A DNA stretch of 49,405 bases. It comes from Nocardia thailandica NBRC 100428 (GTDB lineage: Bacteria; Actinomycetota; Actinomycetes; Mycobacteriales; Mycobacteriaceae). This document shows, in pieces, positions 7,763-14,740 of this stretch. Made by a program: the position numbers and the translations under genes. The DNA is taken from the NCBI RefSeq assembly GCF_000308795.1, contig NZ_BAGK01000013.1, forward strand, positions 1 to 49,405. The letters are read 5' to 3'. Numbering within the stretch: the first letter of the stretch is position 1; every line of letters starts with the position of its first letter. Under the pieces are notes generated by a model. That model saw nothing but the letters and a program-made list of their open reading frames with translations. It did not search any database and had not been told where the DNA came from.

Positions 7763-9592
7763 TTGTCCGTCACCCTGGATACGGCCGCTGAGACGGAGGC
7801 CGATCCCGCGACATCGGCACGACCACAACCCAGCGCGCACCTGCGCTCGCTGTTCCGGCTGTGGCCGTTCGTGCGCCCGCACGCGGCGAAGCTGATCCTG
7901 GCCACCGTCCTGCTGCTGGCGGCGGCCACCACCGAACTGATCATCCCGGTGATCATCGCCCGCGTCATCGACGGCCCGATCGCCCGCGGCGACTTCGCCG
8001 GCGTGCTGCCCGCCGCGCTGGTCGTGCTCGCCCTCGGCCTGTTCGACGCGGTGACGGCCTGGTTCCGCAGGCTGCTGATCGCCGGTTCGACCACCACGCT
8101 CGAGGTCTCGCTGCGGGCCGCGTTGTTCAGCCGGTTGCAGGCGCTGGCCATCGGGCGCCACGACGGCTGGCAGTCCGGCCAGCTGCTGTCGCGCGCGGTG
8201 GAGGACCTGCCCACCATCCGGCGGTGCTTCGCCTTCACCGTGGTCTTCCTCAGCGTGAACTTCGCCATCATCCCGATCGGCCTCGCCGTGCTGTTCGTGA
8301 TGAACTGGCAGGTCGGCCTGATCTTCACCGTCACCGTCGTCCCGCTGACCTGGTTCTGCCTGCGGTTCGTGCAGCGGTTCCAGATCGCCTCGCGGCGGGC
8401 ACAGGACCAGGCGGGCGACCTGGCCACCATCGCCCAGGAATCGGCGCAGGGCGTGCGGGTGCTCAAGGCGCTGGGTCGCGGCCCGTTCTTCGGCCTGCGC
8501 TTCACCGCGCTGTCGCGGGAACTGCGCCGGACGGAACTGGAGAAGGTCCGCCTCGACGCCACCCTGTGGGCCACCCTGGTCAGCCTGCCCAGCATCGCCA
8601 TCGCGCTGGTGCTCGGTGTCGGCGCCTACTCGGTGGTGCACGGCACCATGACCCTCGGCACCCTGGTCGCGAGCGTCTCGGTGGCGACCTTCCTCCAGTT
8701 CCCGATCATCTGGGCGGGTTTCAATCTCTCGGACCTGTTCAACGCGCGCACCGCGGCGGACCGGTTCTGGGAGATCATGGACACCCCGCTCGACATCGTC
8801 GACCCGGCCGACCCCGTCGAGCTGCCCGACCCGGTGCGCGGCGAACTGGTGCTGGACCGGGTGCGCTTCTCCTACCCGCCCGTCGACGGCGGTCCGCGCA
8901 CGGACGTGCTGACCGAGGTGTCGCTGCGGGTGCGGCCGGGGGAGACGGTCGCCCTGGTCGGCGCCACCGGCAGCGGCAAGACCGCGCTGCTGGAACTGGT
9001 GCCGCGGCTGTACGACGTCACCGGCGGCCGGATCACCATCGACGGCGTCGACATCGCCACCCTGCGGCTGAGCCGGTTGCGGCAGCTGGTGACGGTGGCG
9101 TTCGAGGAGCCGGTGCTGTTCTCGGCGAGCGTGCGGGAGAACGTCGCCCTCGGCGATCCGGGGGCCTCCGACGCCGACGTGCACCGGGCCCTCGACATCG
9201 CCCAGGCGAGCGACTTCGTCGCCGCGCTGCCGTGGGGCCTCGACACGCGCATCGGCGAGCAGGGCCTGAGCCTGTCCGGCGGGCAGCGGCAGCGGCTCGC
9301 GCTGGCCCGGGCGGTGCTCAGCAACGGCACCGACGGTCACCGGGGTCGGATCATGGTGCTCGACGACCCGCTGTCGGCCCTCGACGTGGAAACCGAGGCG
9401 CGCGTGCAGGAACGGCTGCGCTCGGTGCTGTCCGGGGTCACCACGCTGCTGGTGGCGCACCGCCCGTCCACCGCCGCGCTGGCCGACCGGGTCGCCCTGC
9501 TCGACGGCGGCCGTGTCGTCGCCGAGGGCCCGCACGACACCCTGCTGCGCACCGACCACCGCTACCGCACCCTGATGGGAGGCGACCGATGA
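7763..9592 (+). CDS. ABC exporter half-transporter, degenerate-site subunit (pair 1)
   Basis: 609-residue type IV ABC exporter: N-terminal membrane domain with six helices (about residues 30-320), C-terminal ATPase. Walker A GATGSGKT is at 400-407 and the signature is LSLSGGQRQR. The Q-loop Gln is Glu (AFEEPVLFSASV) and the Walker B reads VLDDPLSALD, with Asp535 where the catalytic Glu should be; the H-loop His is present (VAHRPST). This is the pattern of the non-hydrolysing subunit of a heterodimer. The TTG at 7763 is chosen because GGAGGGGG stands five bases before it; the long upstream extension has no ribosome-binding site. The stop overlaps the ATG of the partner gene. The domain order resembles the two halves of mycobacterial Rv0194. 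Substrate unknown. Confidence 0.9.
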   Translation: MSVTLDTAAETEADPATSARPQPSAHLRSLFRLWPFVRPHAAKLILATVLLLAAATTELIIPVIIARVIDGPIARGDFAGVLPAALVVLALGLFDAVTAWFRRLLIAGSTTTLEVSLRAALFSRLQALAIGRHDGWQSGQLLSRAVEDLPTIRRCFAFTVVFLSVNFAIIPIGLAVLFVMNWQVGLIFTVTVVPLTWFCLRFVQRFQIASRRAQDQAGDLATIAQESAQGVRVLKALGRGPFFGLRFTALSRELRRTELEKVRLDATLWATLVSLPSIAIALVLGVGAYSVVHGTMTLGTLVASVSVATFLQFPIIWAGFNLSDLFNARTAADRFWEIMDTPLDIVDPADPVELPDPVRGELVLDRVRFSYPPVDGGPRTDVLTEVSLRVRPGETVALVGATGSGKTALLELVPRLYDVTGGRITIDGVDIATLRLSRLRQLVTVAFEEPVLFSASVRENVALGDPGASDADVHRALDIAQASDFVAALPWGLDTRIGEQGLSLSGGQRQRLALARAVLSNGTDGHRGRIMVLDDPLSALDVETEARVQERLRSVLSGVTTLLVAHRPSTAALADRVALLDGGRVVAEGPHDTLLRTDHRYRTLMGGDR

Positions 9593-11457
9593 GCGTCGAC
9601 ACGATCGACGAACTCCCCGAGAAGGACACCGCCGCCTCGCGACCCGAGACGGCGGCGGGCTGGCGCGGCATCGCCAAGGAGGACGACGCGGTCACCGACA
9701 CCGGCAACGTCGTGCTGGCCGCGCGGTCGCGGAAGCTGCTGAAGGAGCTGCTGCGGCCCTACCGCGGCCTCGCCGCGCTGACCGCCGCCCTCATCGTGAT
9801 CGACAGCCTCGCCAAGATGACGCTGCCCCTGTTCGTCGCGGCGGCCCTCGACCACGGTGTGACCGCGGGCGCGCGCGGCGACTGGGGTCCGCTGGCGCGG
9901 ATCATCGCGGGATTCCTCGCGGTGACCCTGTTCTCCGGCGTCACCACGTTCCTGTTCATGCGGCTGGCGGGGCGGCTGAGCCAGCGGGTGCTCTACGACC
10001 TGCGGGCGCGGGTGTTCACACACAGCCAGCGGCTGAGCGTGTCCTTCCACGAGCGCTACACCTCCGGCAAGGTGGTCACCCGGCTCACCAGCGATATCGA
10101 GGCCCTGCAGGAATTCCTCGACGGCGCGCTGAACCTGGCCTTCGGCTCGATCATCTCGGTCGTCGCCATCTCGGTCGTGCTGGTGTGGCTCGACCCGGCG
10201 ATGGCGGCCATCGTGCTGGCCGGCTTCGTCCCGCTGTTCCTGGTGACCCGGTGGGCGCAGCGGCGCCAGCGGGCCGGCTACCGGCGTACCCGCGGCGCGG
10301 TCGCCCGGGTGGTCGTGCACTTCGTCGAGGCGATGAGCGGCATGCGCGCCGTGCAGACCTTCCGCCGCGAGCACCGCAACGACGCCGTGCTGGCGGGCGA
10401 GGACGGCGAGTACCGGACCGCCAACGCGACCGCGATCCGCGGCATCGGCGAGTACATCGGGCTCAGCTCGGCCATCGGCTCGGTCTCGCTGGTGCTCGTG
10501 CTGCTCGCCGGGGCGTGGCAGGTCATCGAGGGCCGGATGGCGATCGGCGTGCTGGCGGCGTTCCTGCTCTACCTCAACCAGTTCTACAGTCCGCTGGACG
10601 AATTGGCGCAGGTGTTCAACAGCTACCAGTCCGCCGCGGCCGCCCTGGAGAAGATCTCCGGCGTGCTGGAGGAGGACCCGGAGGTGGCCGAGCCGGACGC
10701 GCCCGCCGAGCTCGCGCCCGCCGCGGGCGAGGTGCGCCTGCGCCGGGTGTGGTTCGGCTACGACCCGGCCGAGCCGGTGCTGCACGAGCTCGACCTCGAC
10801 ATCCCGGCCGGCCAGGTGGTCGCGCTGGTCGGCGCGACCGGCGCGGGCAAGTCGACGCTGGTCAAGCTGATCACCCGGTTCTACGACCCGAGCGGCGGCG
10901 TCGTCACCCTCGACGGCGTCGACCTGGCCAGGATCGCCGACGCCGATCTGCGCAGGCGGGTGGTGATGGTGACCCAGGAGGCGTACCTGTTCTCCGGTTC
11001 CATCGCCGACAACATCCGGCTGGGCAAACCGGACGCGACCGACGCCGAGGTGCGCGCCGCGGCCCGCGCGGTCGGGCTGCACGACTTCGTCACGAGCCTG
11101 CCCGAGGGGTTCGCCACGGATGTGCACAAGCGCGGCGGCCGGTTGTCCGCGGGGCAGCGGCAGCTGGTGTCCTTCGCGCGGGTCTTCCTCGCCGACCCGG
11201 CGGTGATCGTGCTCGACGAGGCCACCTCCAGCCTGGACATCCCCAGCGAGCGGCTGGTCCAGCGGGCACTGGAGACGCTGCTGCACGGCCGCACCGCGGT
11301 GATCATCGCGCACCGGCTGTCGACGGTGTCCATCGCGGACCGGGTGCTGGTGCTCGAGGCGGGCCGGATCGTCGAGGACGGCGCCCCCGATGTGCTCGCC
11401 GCCGGTACGGGCCGCTACGCGGGCCTGCACGCGGCGTGGCGAGATTCGCTCGTCTGA
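9589..11457 (+). CDS. ABC exporter half-transporter, catalytic subunit (pair 1)
   Basis: 622 residues: a hydrophilic 45-residue N-terminal extension, six-helix membrane domain, then an ATPase with Walker A GATGAGKS (415-422), Q-loop VTQEAYLFSGS, signature RLSAGQRQL and a canonical Walker [13 protein letters not shown] (Glu544) with H-loop IIAHRLST. Its signature Gly is replaced (LSAGQ), which pairs with the degenerate Walker site of the upstream subunit, leaving one competent ATP site in the heterodimer. ATG overlaps the upstream TGA (ATGA), indicating coupled translation and an obligate pair. Confidence 0.92.
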   Translation: MSVDTIDELPEKDTAASRPETAAGWRGIAKEDDAVTDTGNVVLAARSRKLLKELLRPYRGLAALTAALIVIDSLAKMTLPLFVAAALDHGVTAGARGDWGPLARIIAGFLAVTLFSGVTTFLFMRLAGRLSQRVLYDLRARVFTHSQRLSVSFHERYTSGKVVTRLTSDIEALQEFLDGALNLAFGSIISVVAISVVLVWLDPAMAAIVLAGFVPLFLVTRWAQRRQRAGYRRTRGAVARVVVHFVEAMSGMRAVQTFRREHRNDAVLAGEDGEYRTANATAIRGIGEYIGLSSAIGSVSLVLVLLAGAWQVIEGRMAIGVLAAFLLYLNQFYSPLDELAQVFNSYQSAAAALEKISGVLEEDPEVAEPDAPAELAPAAGEVRLRRVWFGYDPAEPVLHELDLDIPAGQVVALVGATGAGKSTLVKLITRFYDPSGGVVTLDGVDLARIADADLRRRVVMVTQEAYLFSGSIADNIRLGKPDATDAEVRAAARAVGLHDFVTSLPEGFATDVHKRGGRLSAGQRQLVSFARVFLADPAVIVLDEATSSLDIPSERLVQRALETLLHGRTAVIIAHRLSTVSIADRVLVLEAGRIVEDGAPDVLAAGTGRYAGLHAAWRDSLV

Positions 11458-11507
11458 TGCGACCGTGTTGTGGGGAACCGGGGCCGGTGTCGCTTACCGT
11501 AGAGAGT

Positions 11508-12125
11508 GTGACGACGCCAGCTCCGGGCCCGCAAACCGATCCCACCGCGAACCGCCCCGCCTCGCGGTGGCCCGCGGTATTGACCTGGCGCGCGCACGAC
11601 AACACCCGCATGGAGTCGGTCCGGGTCACCCTCAACGGCAATCGCATCCGCGCGGCGGGCAGGCTCATCGGCGGGGCCTCCGACGAGCACCCGGCGTTCA
11701 GCGCTTCCTACGACCTGGTCACCGACGAGGCGGGCGCGACCCGGCGGCTGTCGCTGCGGGCCACCACCGCCGCGGGGGAGCGGCACGCCTCGATCTCCCG
11801 GGACGAGGAGAACTACTGGCTCGTCGACGCGGGCGGCAGCCACGTGCGCTCGACCTTCGGCGGCGCCCTCGACGTGGACGTGGTGCTGAGCCCGTTCTTC
11901 AACACCCTGCCGATCCGCCGCTTCGGGCTGCACACCAGCCCCGGCGACGTGCAGGTGCCGGTCGTCTACGTGCGGCTGCCCGACCTGCTCGTCCAGGAGG
12001 CCGAGCTGACCTACTCCAGCGCCTCGGACGGGATCAGCGTGCTGTCCCCGGTGTCGAGCGCCACGCTGACCGTGGACGGCGACGGCTTCCTGCTGGACTA
12101 TCCCGGCCTGGCCGAGCGGATCTGA
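11508..12125 (+). CDS. Putative glycolipid-binding domain protein (PF06475 type)
   Basis: 205 residues resembling the putative glycolipid-binding family: WPAVLTWRAHDNTRMESVRV at the start, ASYDLVTDEAGATRRLSL, NYWLVDAG, LSPFFNTLPIRR, and a characteristic C-terminal LTYSSASDGISVLSPVSS followed by DYPGLAERI. A beta-barrel that binds lipid-like ligands is known structurally for a family member; the cellular role is unknown. GTG at 11508 is chosen; GTG at 11487 is an in-frame alternative. It follows the ABC exporter pair by 50 bases on the same strand, so co-expression is plausible. Confidence 0.8.
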   Translation: MTTPAPGPQTDPTANRPASRWPAVLTWRAHDNTRMESVRVTLNGNRIRAAGRLIGGASDEHPAFSASYDLVTDEAGATRRLSLRATTAAGERHASISRDEENYWLVDAGGSHVRSTFGGALDVDVVLSPFFNTLPIRRFGLHTSPGDVQVPVVYVRLPDLLVQEAELTYSSASDGISVLSPVSSATLTVDGDGFLLDYPGLAERI

Positions 12126-12157
12126 GACGTCGATAGCCGGTTCGGCCGGCGTCCGGG

Positions 12158-13108
12158 TCAGGGCAGGGTCGTGATCACGCCGCCGGCTCGCCCGGCCTCG
12201 GCGTACCTGTCCAGCCAGTCGTGCTCGCCCGGCGCGATGCCGGTGATCTCGGCGCGCTGCCGGTCCTCGAAGTCGACGCGTCCGCTGTAGCCGGCGTCGA
12301 CCAGCGGGCCGAGGGTGCCGTCGGCGCGCAGGCTGTCGCGGGCGGCGGTCAGCGCGGCCAGGGATTCGTCGAGGACGCGCAGCAGGGCGGCGGCGTTGGG
12401 CTCGCAGATGGCGCGCACCAGGTCGGGCGCGGACCCGGCGACCCGGGTGCCGTCGCGGAACGAGCCGGCGGCCAGGCCGAGCGCGAGGGGACCGCCTGCC
12501 GTGCCCGCCGCGGCCAGTGCCTCGGCGAAGACGTGCGGCAGGTGGGAGATCCGCGCGACGGCGCCGTCGTGCTCCTCGGCCCGGACGGGCACCAGCACCG
12601 AGCCGCAGTCCAGGGCGAGCCGCGCCACCCGCAGCCAGGTCTCGGCGTGGGTGCCCTCGTCCACCCCGATGGCCCAGACCGCGTCCCGGAACAGGTCGGC
12701 GTCGGTCGCGTCCCAGCCGGATCGCGCGGTGCCCGCCATCGGATGCCCGCCGACGTAGCGGCGGTCGAGGCCGTGCTCGCGGACCGCGTCGAGGACGGGG
12801 CCCTTGACGCTGACCACGTCGGTCAGCGCGCATCCGGGCGCGAAGGTGGCGATCTCGGCGAGCAGGTGGTCGATCGCGGGCATCGGCACCCCGAGGACCA
12901 GCAGCGCGTCGGTGCTCGCCGCCCGGCGCAGCACCCCGGGCAGGTCGCCGGAGACGTCGAAGCCGTCCGCGCGCGCGGCCGCCGCGCCCGGCTCCGACCG
13001 GTTGTACCCGAATCCCGTGTACCCCGCCGAGACCGCCGCGCGCAGCAGCGAGCCGCCGATGAGACCGGTGCCGAGGACGCAGACAGGGGCTGACGGGTCA
13101 GAGGTCAT
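12158..13108 (-). CDS. tyrA: Prephenate dehydrogenase
   Basis: 316 residues. Converts prephenate to 4-hydroxyphenylpyruvate in tyrosine synthesis using NAD(P)+. The N-terminal Rossmann fold shows CVLGTGLIGGSLL (10-22). Further family segments are VVSVKGPVLDAV, YVGGHPMAGTARSGWDATDADLFRDAVW (with the conserved His/Gly/Ser), VPVRAEEHDGAVARISHLPHVFA and SFRDGTRVAGSAPDLVRAICEPN. There is no ACT regulatory domain. ATG at 13108 starts immediately before the Rossmann strand. It is divergent from the TadA-associated gene, a pairing I recall from mycobacteria. Confidence 0.93.
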   Translation of the reverse strand: MTSDPSAPVCVLGTGLIGGSLLRAAVSAGYTGFGYNRSEPGAAAARADGFDVSGDLPGVLRRAASTDALLVLGVPMPAIDHLLAEIATFAPGCALTDVVSVKGPVLDAVREHGLDRRYVGGHPMAGTARSGWDATDADLFRDAVWAIGVDEGTHAETWLRVARLALDCGSVLVPVRAEEHDGAVARISHLPHVFAEALAAAGTAGGPLALGLAAGSFRDGTRVAGSAPDLVRAICEPNAAALLRVLDESLAALTAARDSLRADGTLGPLVDAGYSGRVDFEDRQRAEITGIAPGEHDWLDRYAEAGRAGGVITTLP

Positions 13109-13166
13109 CGCTACAGATTGGCACACGAGTTCATCATCGGGCGCGCGACAGACTACCGTTTGACCC

Positions 13167-13706
13167 ATGGCAGCACAGCGCTCGGGCACCAACAGGGCGA
13201 CGTCGGACGATTACGACGACCTGGAAGGATTCGCCGTGGCGGTGGTCCGGGAAGAAGGCACCTGGAAGTGCAGCGCACTGTCCGGCGACGCCCTGCACGA
13301 CCTGGCCGTCGCCGAGACCGAACTGAAGGCGCTGCGCAGTTCCGGCGCGGTGTTCGGACTGCTCGACGTCGACGAGGAATTCTTCGTCGTGGTGCGCCCG
13401 GCGCCCAGCGGCACCCGCCTGCTGGTCTCGGACGCGACCGCGGCGATCGACTACGACATCGCGGCCGACGTGCTCGACGCGCTCAACGTCGAGATCCCCG
13501 ACATCGACCCCGACGAGCTGGACGACATCGAGCCCTGGGAGGAGGGCGACCTGAGCGTCCTGGCCGACCTCGGCCTGCCGGAGCCGGTCCTCGGCGTCAT
13601 CCTGGCCGAGCACGACCTCTACCCCGACGAGCAGCTGTCCCGGATCGCCCAGGAACTGGGCTTCGCGAACGAGCTGGCCGCGGTGCTGGACACCCTGCAC
13701 AAGTGA
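13167..13706 (+). CDS. tRNA adenosine deaminase-associated protein
   Basis: 179-residue acidic protein of the actinobacterial family found directly upstream of tadA (Rv3753c-like). Features: DDLEGFAVAVVREEGTWKC, LKALRSSGAVFGLLDVDEEFFVVVRP, LLVSDATAAIDYDIA, then a very acidic centre (IPDIDPDELDDIEPWEEGD) and an alpha-helical end. No catalytic motif is visible. Its TGA overlaps the GTG of tadA, implying coupled expression and possibly a role with TadA, which is unproven. Confidence 0.85.
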   Translation: MAAQRSGTNRATSDDYDDLEGFAVAVVREEGTWKCSALSGDALHDLAVAETELKALRSSGAVFGLLDVDEEFFVVVRPAPSGTRLLVSDATAAIDYDIAADVLDALNVEIPDIDPDELDDIEPWEEGDLSVLADLGLPEPVLGVILAEHDLYPDEQLSRIAQELGFANELAAVLDTLHK

Positions 13707-14164
13707 CCTCGCTGCCCACCGAGGCGGACATGATCCGCGCCGCCGTCGCGGCGGCCGGATCGGCCGACCCGCGCGACGTCCCGGTCGGCGCCGTGGTGTT
13801 CGGCCCGGACGGCCGCGAACTGGCCAGGGCCGCGAATGCCCGTGAGGCACTGGGTGATCCGACCGCACACGCCGAGGTGCTCGCCCTGCGGGCGGCCGCG
13901 CGCGCGTTCGGTGACGGCTGGCGGCTGGAGGGCGCGACCCTGGCGGTCACGCTGGAGCCGTGCACCATGTGCGCGGGCGCCCTCGTGCTCGCGCGGGTGG
14001 GGAAGGTGGTGTTCGGCGCGTGGGAGCCGAAGACGGGCGCCGTCGGTTCGCTGTGGGACGTGGTCCGCGACCGCAGGCTCAATCATCGGCCGCAGGTGCG
14101 CGGCGGGGTGCTGGAGGCGGAGTGCGTCGCCCTGCTGGAGGACTTCTTCCATCGGCAGCGCTGA
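13703..14164 (+). CDS. tadA: tRNA adenosine(34) deaminase TadA
   Basis: 153 residues of the cytidine/deoxycytidylate deaminase fold. Zinc and catalytic residues: HAE (His56, Glu58) and PCTMC (Cys87, Cys90), followed by ALVLARVGKVVFGAWEPKTGAVGS. The enzyme converts A34 to inosine in tRNA-Arg(ACG), and that tRNA is encoded at 2070 here. GTG at 13703 overlaps the upstream stop (GTGA); an internal ATG at 13730 would also be compatible with the family. Confidence 0.93.
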   Translation: MTSLPTEADMIRAAVAAAGSADPRDVPVGAVVFGPDGRELARAANAREALGDPTAHAEVLALRAAARAFGDGWRLEGATLAVTLEPCTMCAGALVLARVGKVVFGAWEPKTGAVGSLWDVVRDRRLNHRPQVRGGVLEAECVALLEDFFHRQR

Positions 14165-14210
14165 CCTGCCGATTTATCGATTCGGGTGGCGTTCCGGTAT
14201 TGTTCTCGGC

Positions 14211-14298
14211 GGTGGCGTGTCCGAGCGGCCTAAGGAGCACGCCTCGAAAGCGTGTGAGGGGTAACCCCCCTCCGAGGGTTCAAATCCCTCCGCCACCG
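14211..14298 (+). tRNA. tRNA-Ser(CGA)
   Basis: Class II tRNA. Acceptor GGTGGCG (14211-14217) pairs with CGCCACC (14291-14297), discriminator G 14298, CCA encoded at 14299-14301. Anticodon stem CACGC/GCGTG, loop CTCGAAA, anticodon CGA at 14245-14247. The long variable arm pairs GAGGGG with CCCCTC. It reads UCG. Confidence 0.95.
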
Positions 14299-14303
14299 CC
14301 ATG

Positions 14304-14341
14304 AAGCCCCTCACCTGGTTGACCCAGGTGGGGGGCTTTTT
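14304..14341 (+). terminator. Rho-independent terminator of tRNA-Ser(CGA)
   Basis: Stem AAGCCCCTCACCTGG (14304-14318) / CCAGGTGGGGGGCTT (14324-14338) with one mismatch, loop TTGAC, followed by a T run to 14341. Confidence 0.85.
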
Positions 14342-14429
14342 CGTCCGCTGTTCACCCATTAAGCGGGCCGCCGTCGGGCCCCCGCGTAATAGACTGTGTT
14401 ACTGGGGCATTCGTACTCGGAAGGAACCG

Positions 14430-14684
14430 ATGTTTATGCGCGGGCGACAGCCGCCACCCGCGAAGGCCGGGATGGGTATCGGGGGGAAACTGCTCATCCT
14501 GCTCGTACTCGGCTGGGTGGCAATCGGATTGCTCGCCGCAGGGCAGCGTCACTACTTCACCTCCCTTCCCCGGGAGTGCTCGGAATGGGCGACCATCGGG
14601 GTGACGGCGGCCGCGGGGCCGGTGAACTACATCGGGCTCAACCCGAAGGTCGGCAAGTGCCAGGTGCCGCAGCCGAGTCAATGA
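14430..14684 (+). CDS. Small membrane-anchored protein, unknown
   Basis: 84 residues. A basic, Pro-containing N-terminus (about 15 residues) precedes one transmembrane helix (KLLILLVLGWVAIGLLAAG), then an extracytoplasmic tail with two cysteines (PRECSEWATIG and GKCQVP) that could form a disulfide. AAGGAA lies four to five bases before the ATG at 14430. An in-frame upstream start at 14301 would run through the tRNA terminator and is rejected. No family recognised. Confidence 0.65.
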   Translation: MFMRGRQPPPAKAGMGIGGKLLILLVLGWVAIGLLAAGQRHYFTSLPRECSEWATIGVTAAAGPVNYIGLNPKVGKCQVPQPSQ

Positions 14685-14700
14685 CCCCGTGACACGGAAC

Positions 14701-14727
14701 GGCCGGGAGCCCGAGGGACTCCCGGCC
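14701..14727. terminator. Stem-loop between convergent genes
   Basis: Perfect 9-bp stem GGCCGGGAG (14701-14709) / CTCCCGGCC (14719-14727) between the stop at 14684 and the convergent MMPL stop at 14741. There is no T tract, so its efficiency is uncertain. Confidence 0.5.
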
Positions 14728-14740
14728 GCCGCGGCCCCGG

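Noticed and set aside
7861..9588. Long open frame upstream of and in frame with the second ABC subunit (and similar frames such as 10185-11507)
   Set aside because: The Arg/Pro/Gly-rich translation is the +1 shadow of the first subunit gene, which has intact ABC motifs in its own frame.
14301..14429. N-terminal extension of the small membrane protein to 14301
   Set aside because: It would translate through the tRNA terminator hairpin; the ATG at 14430 has its own ribosome-binding site.
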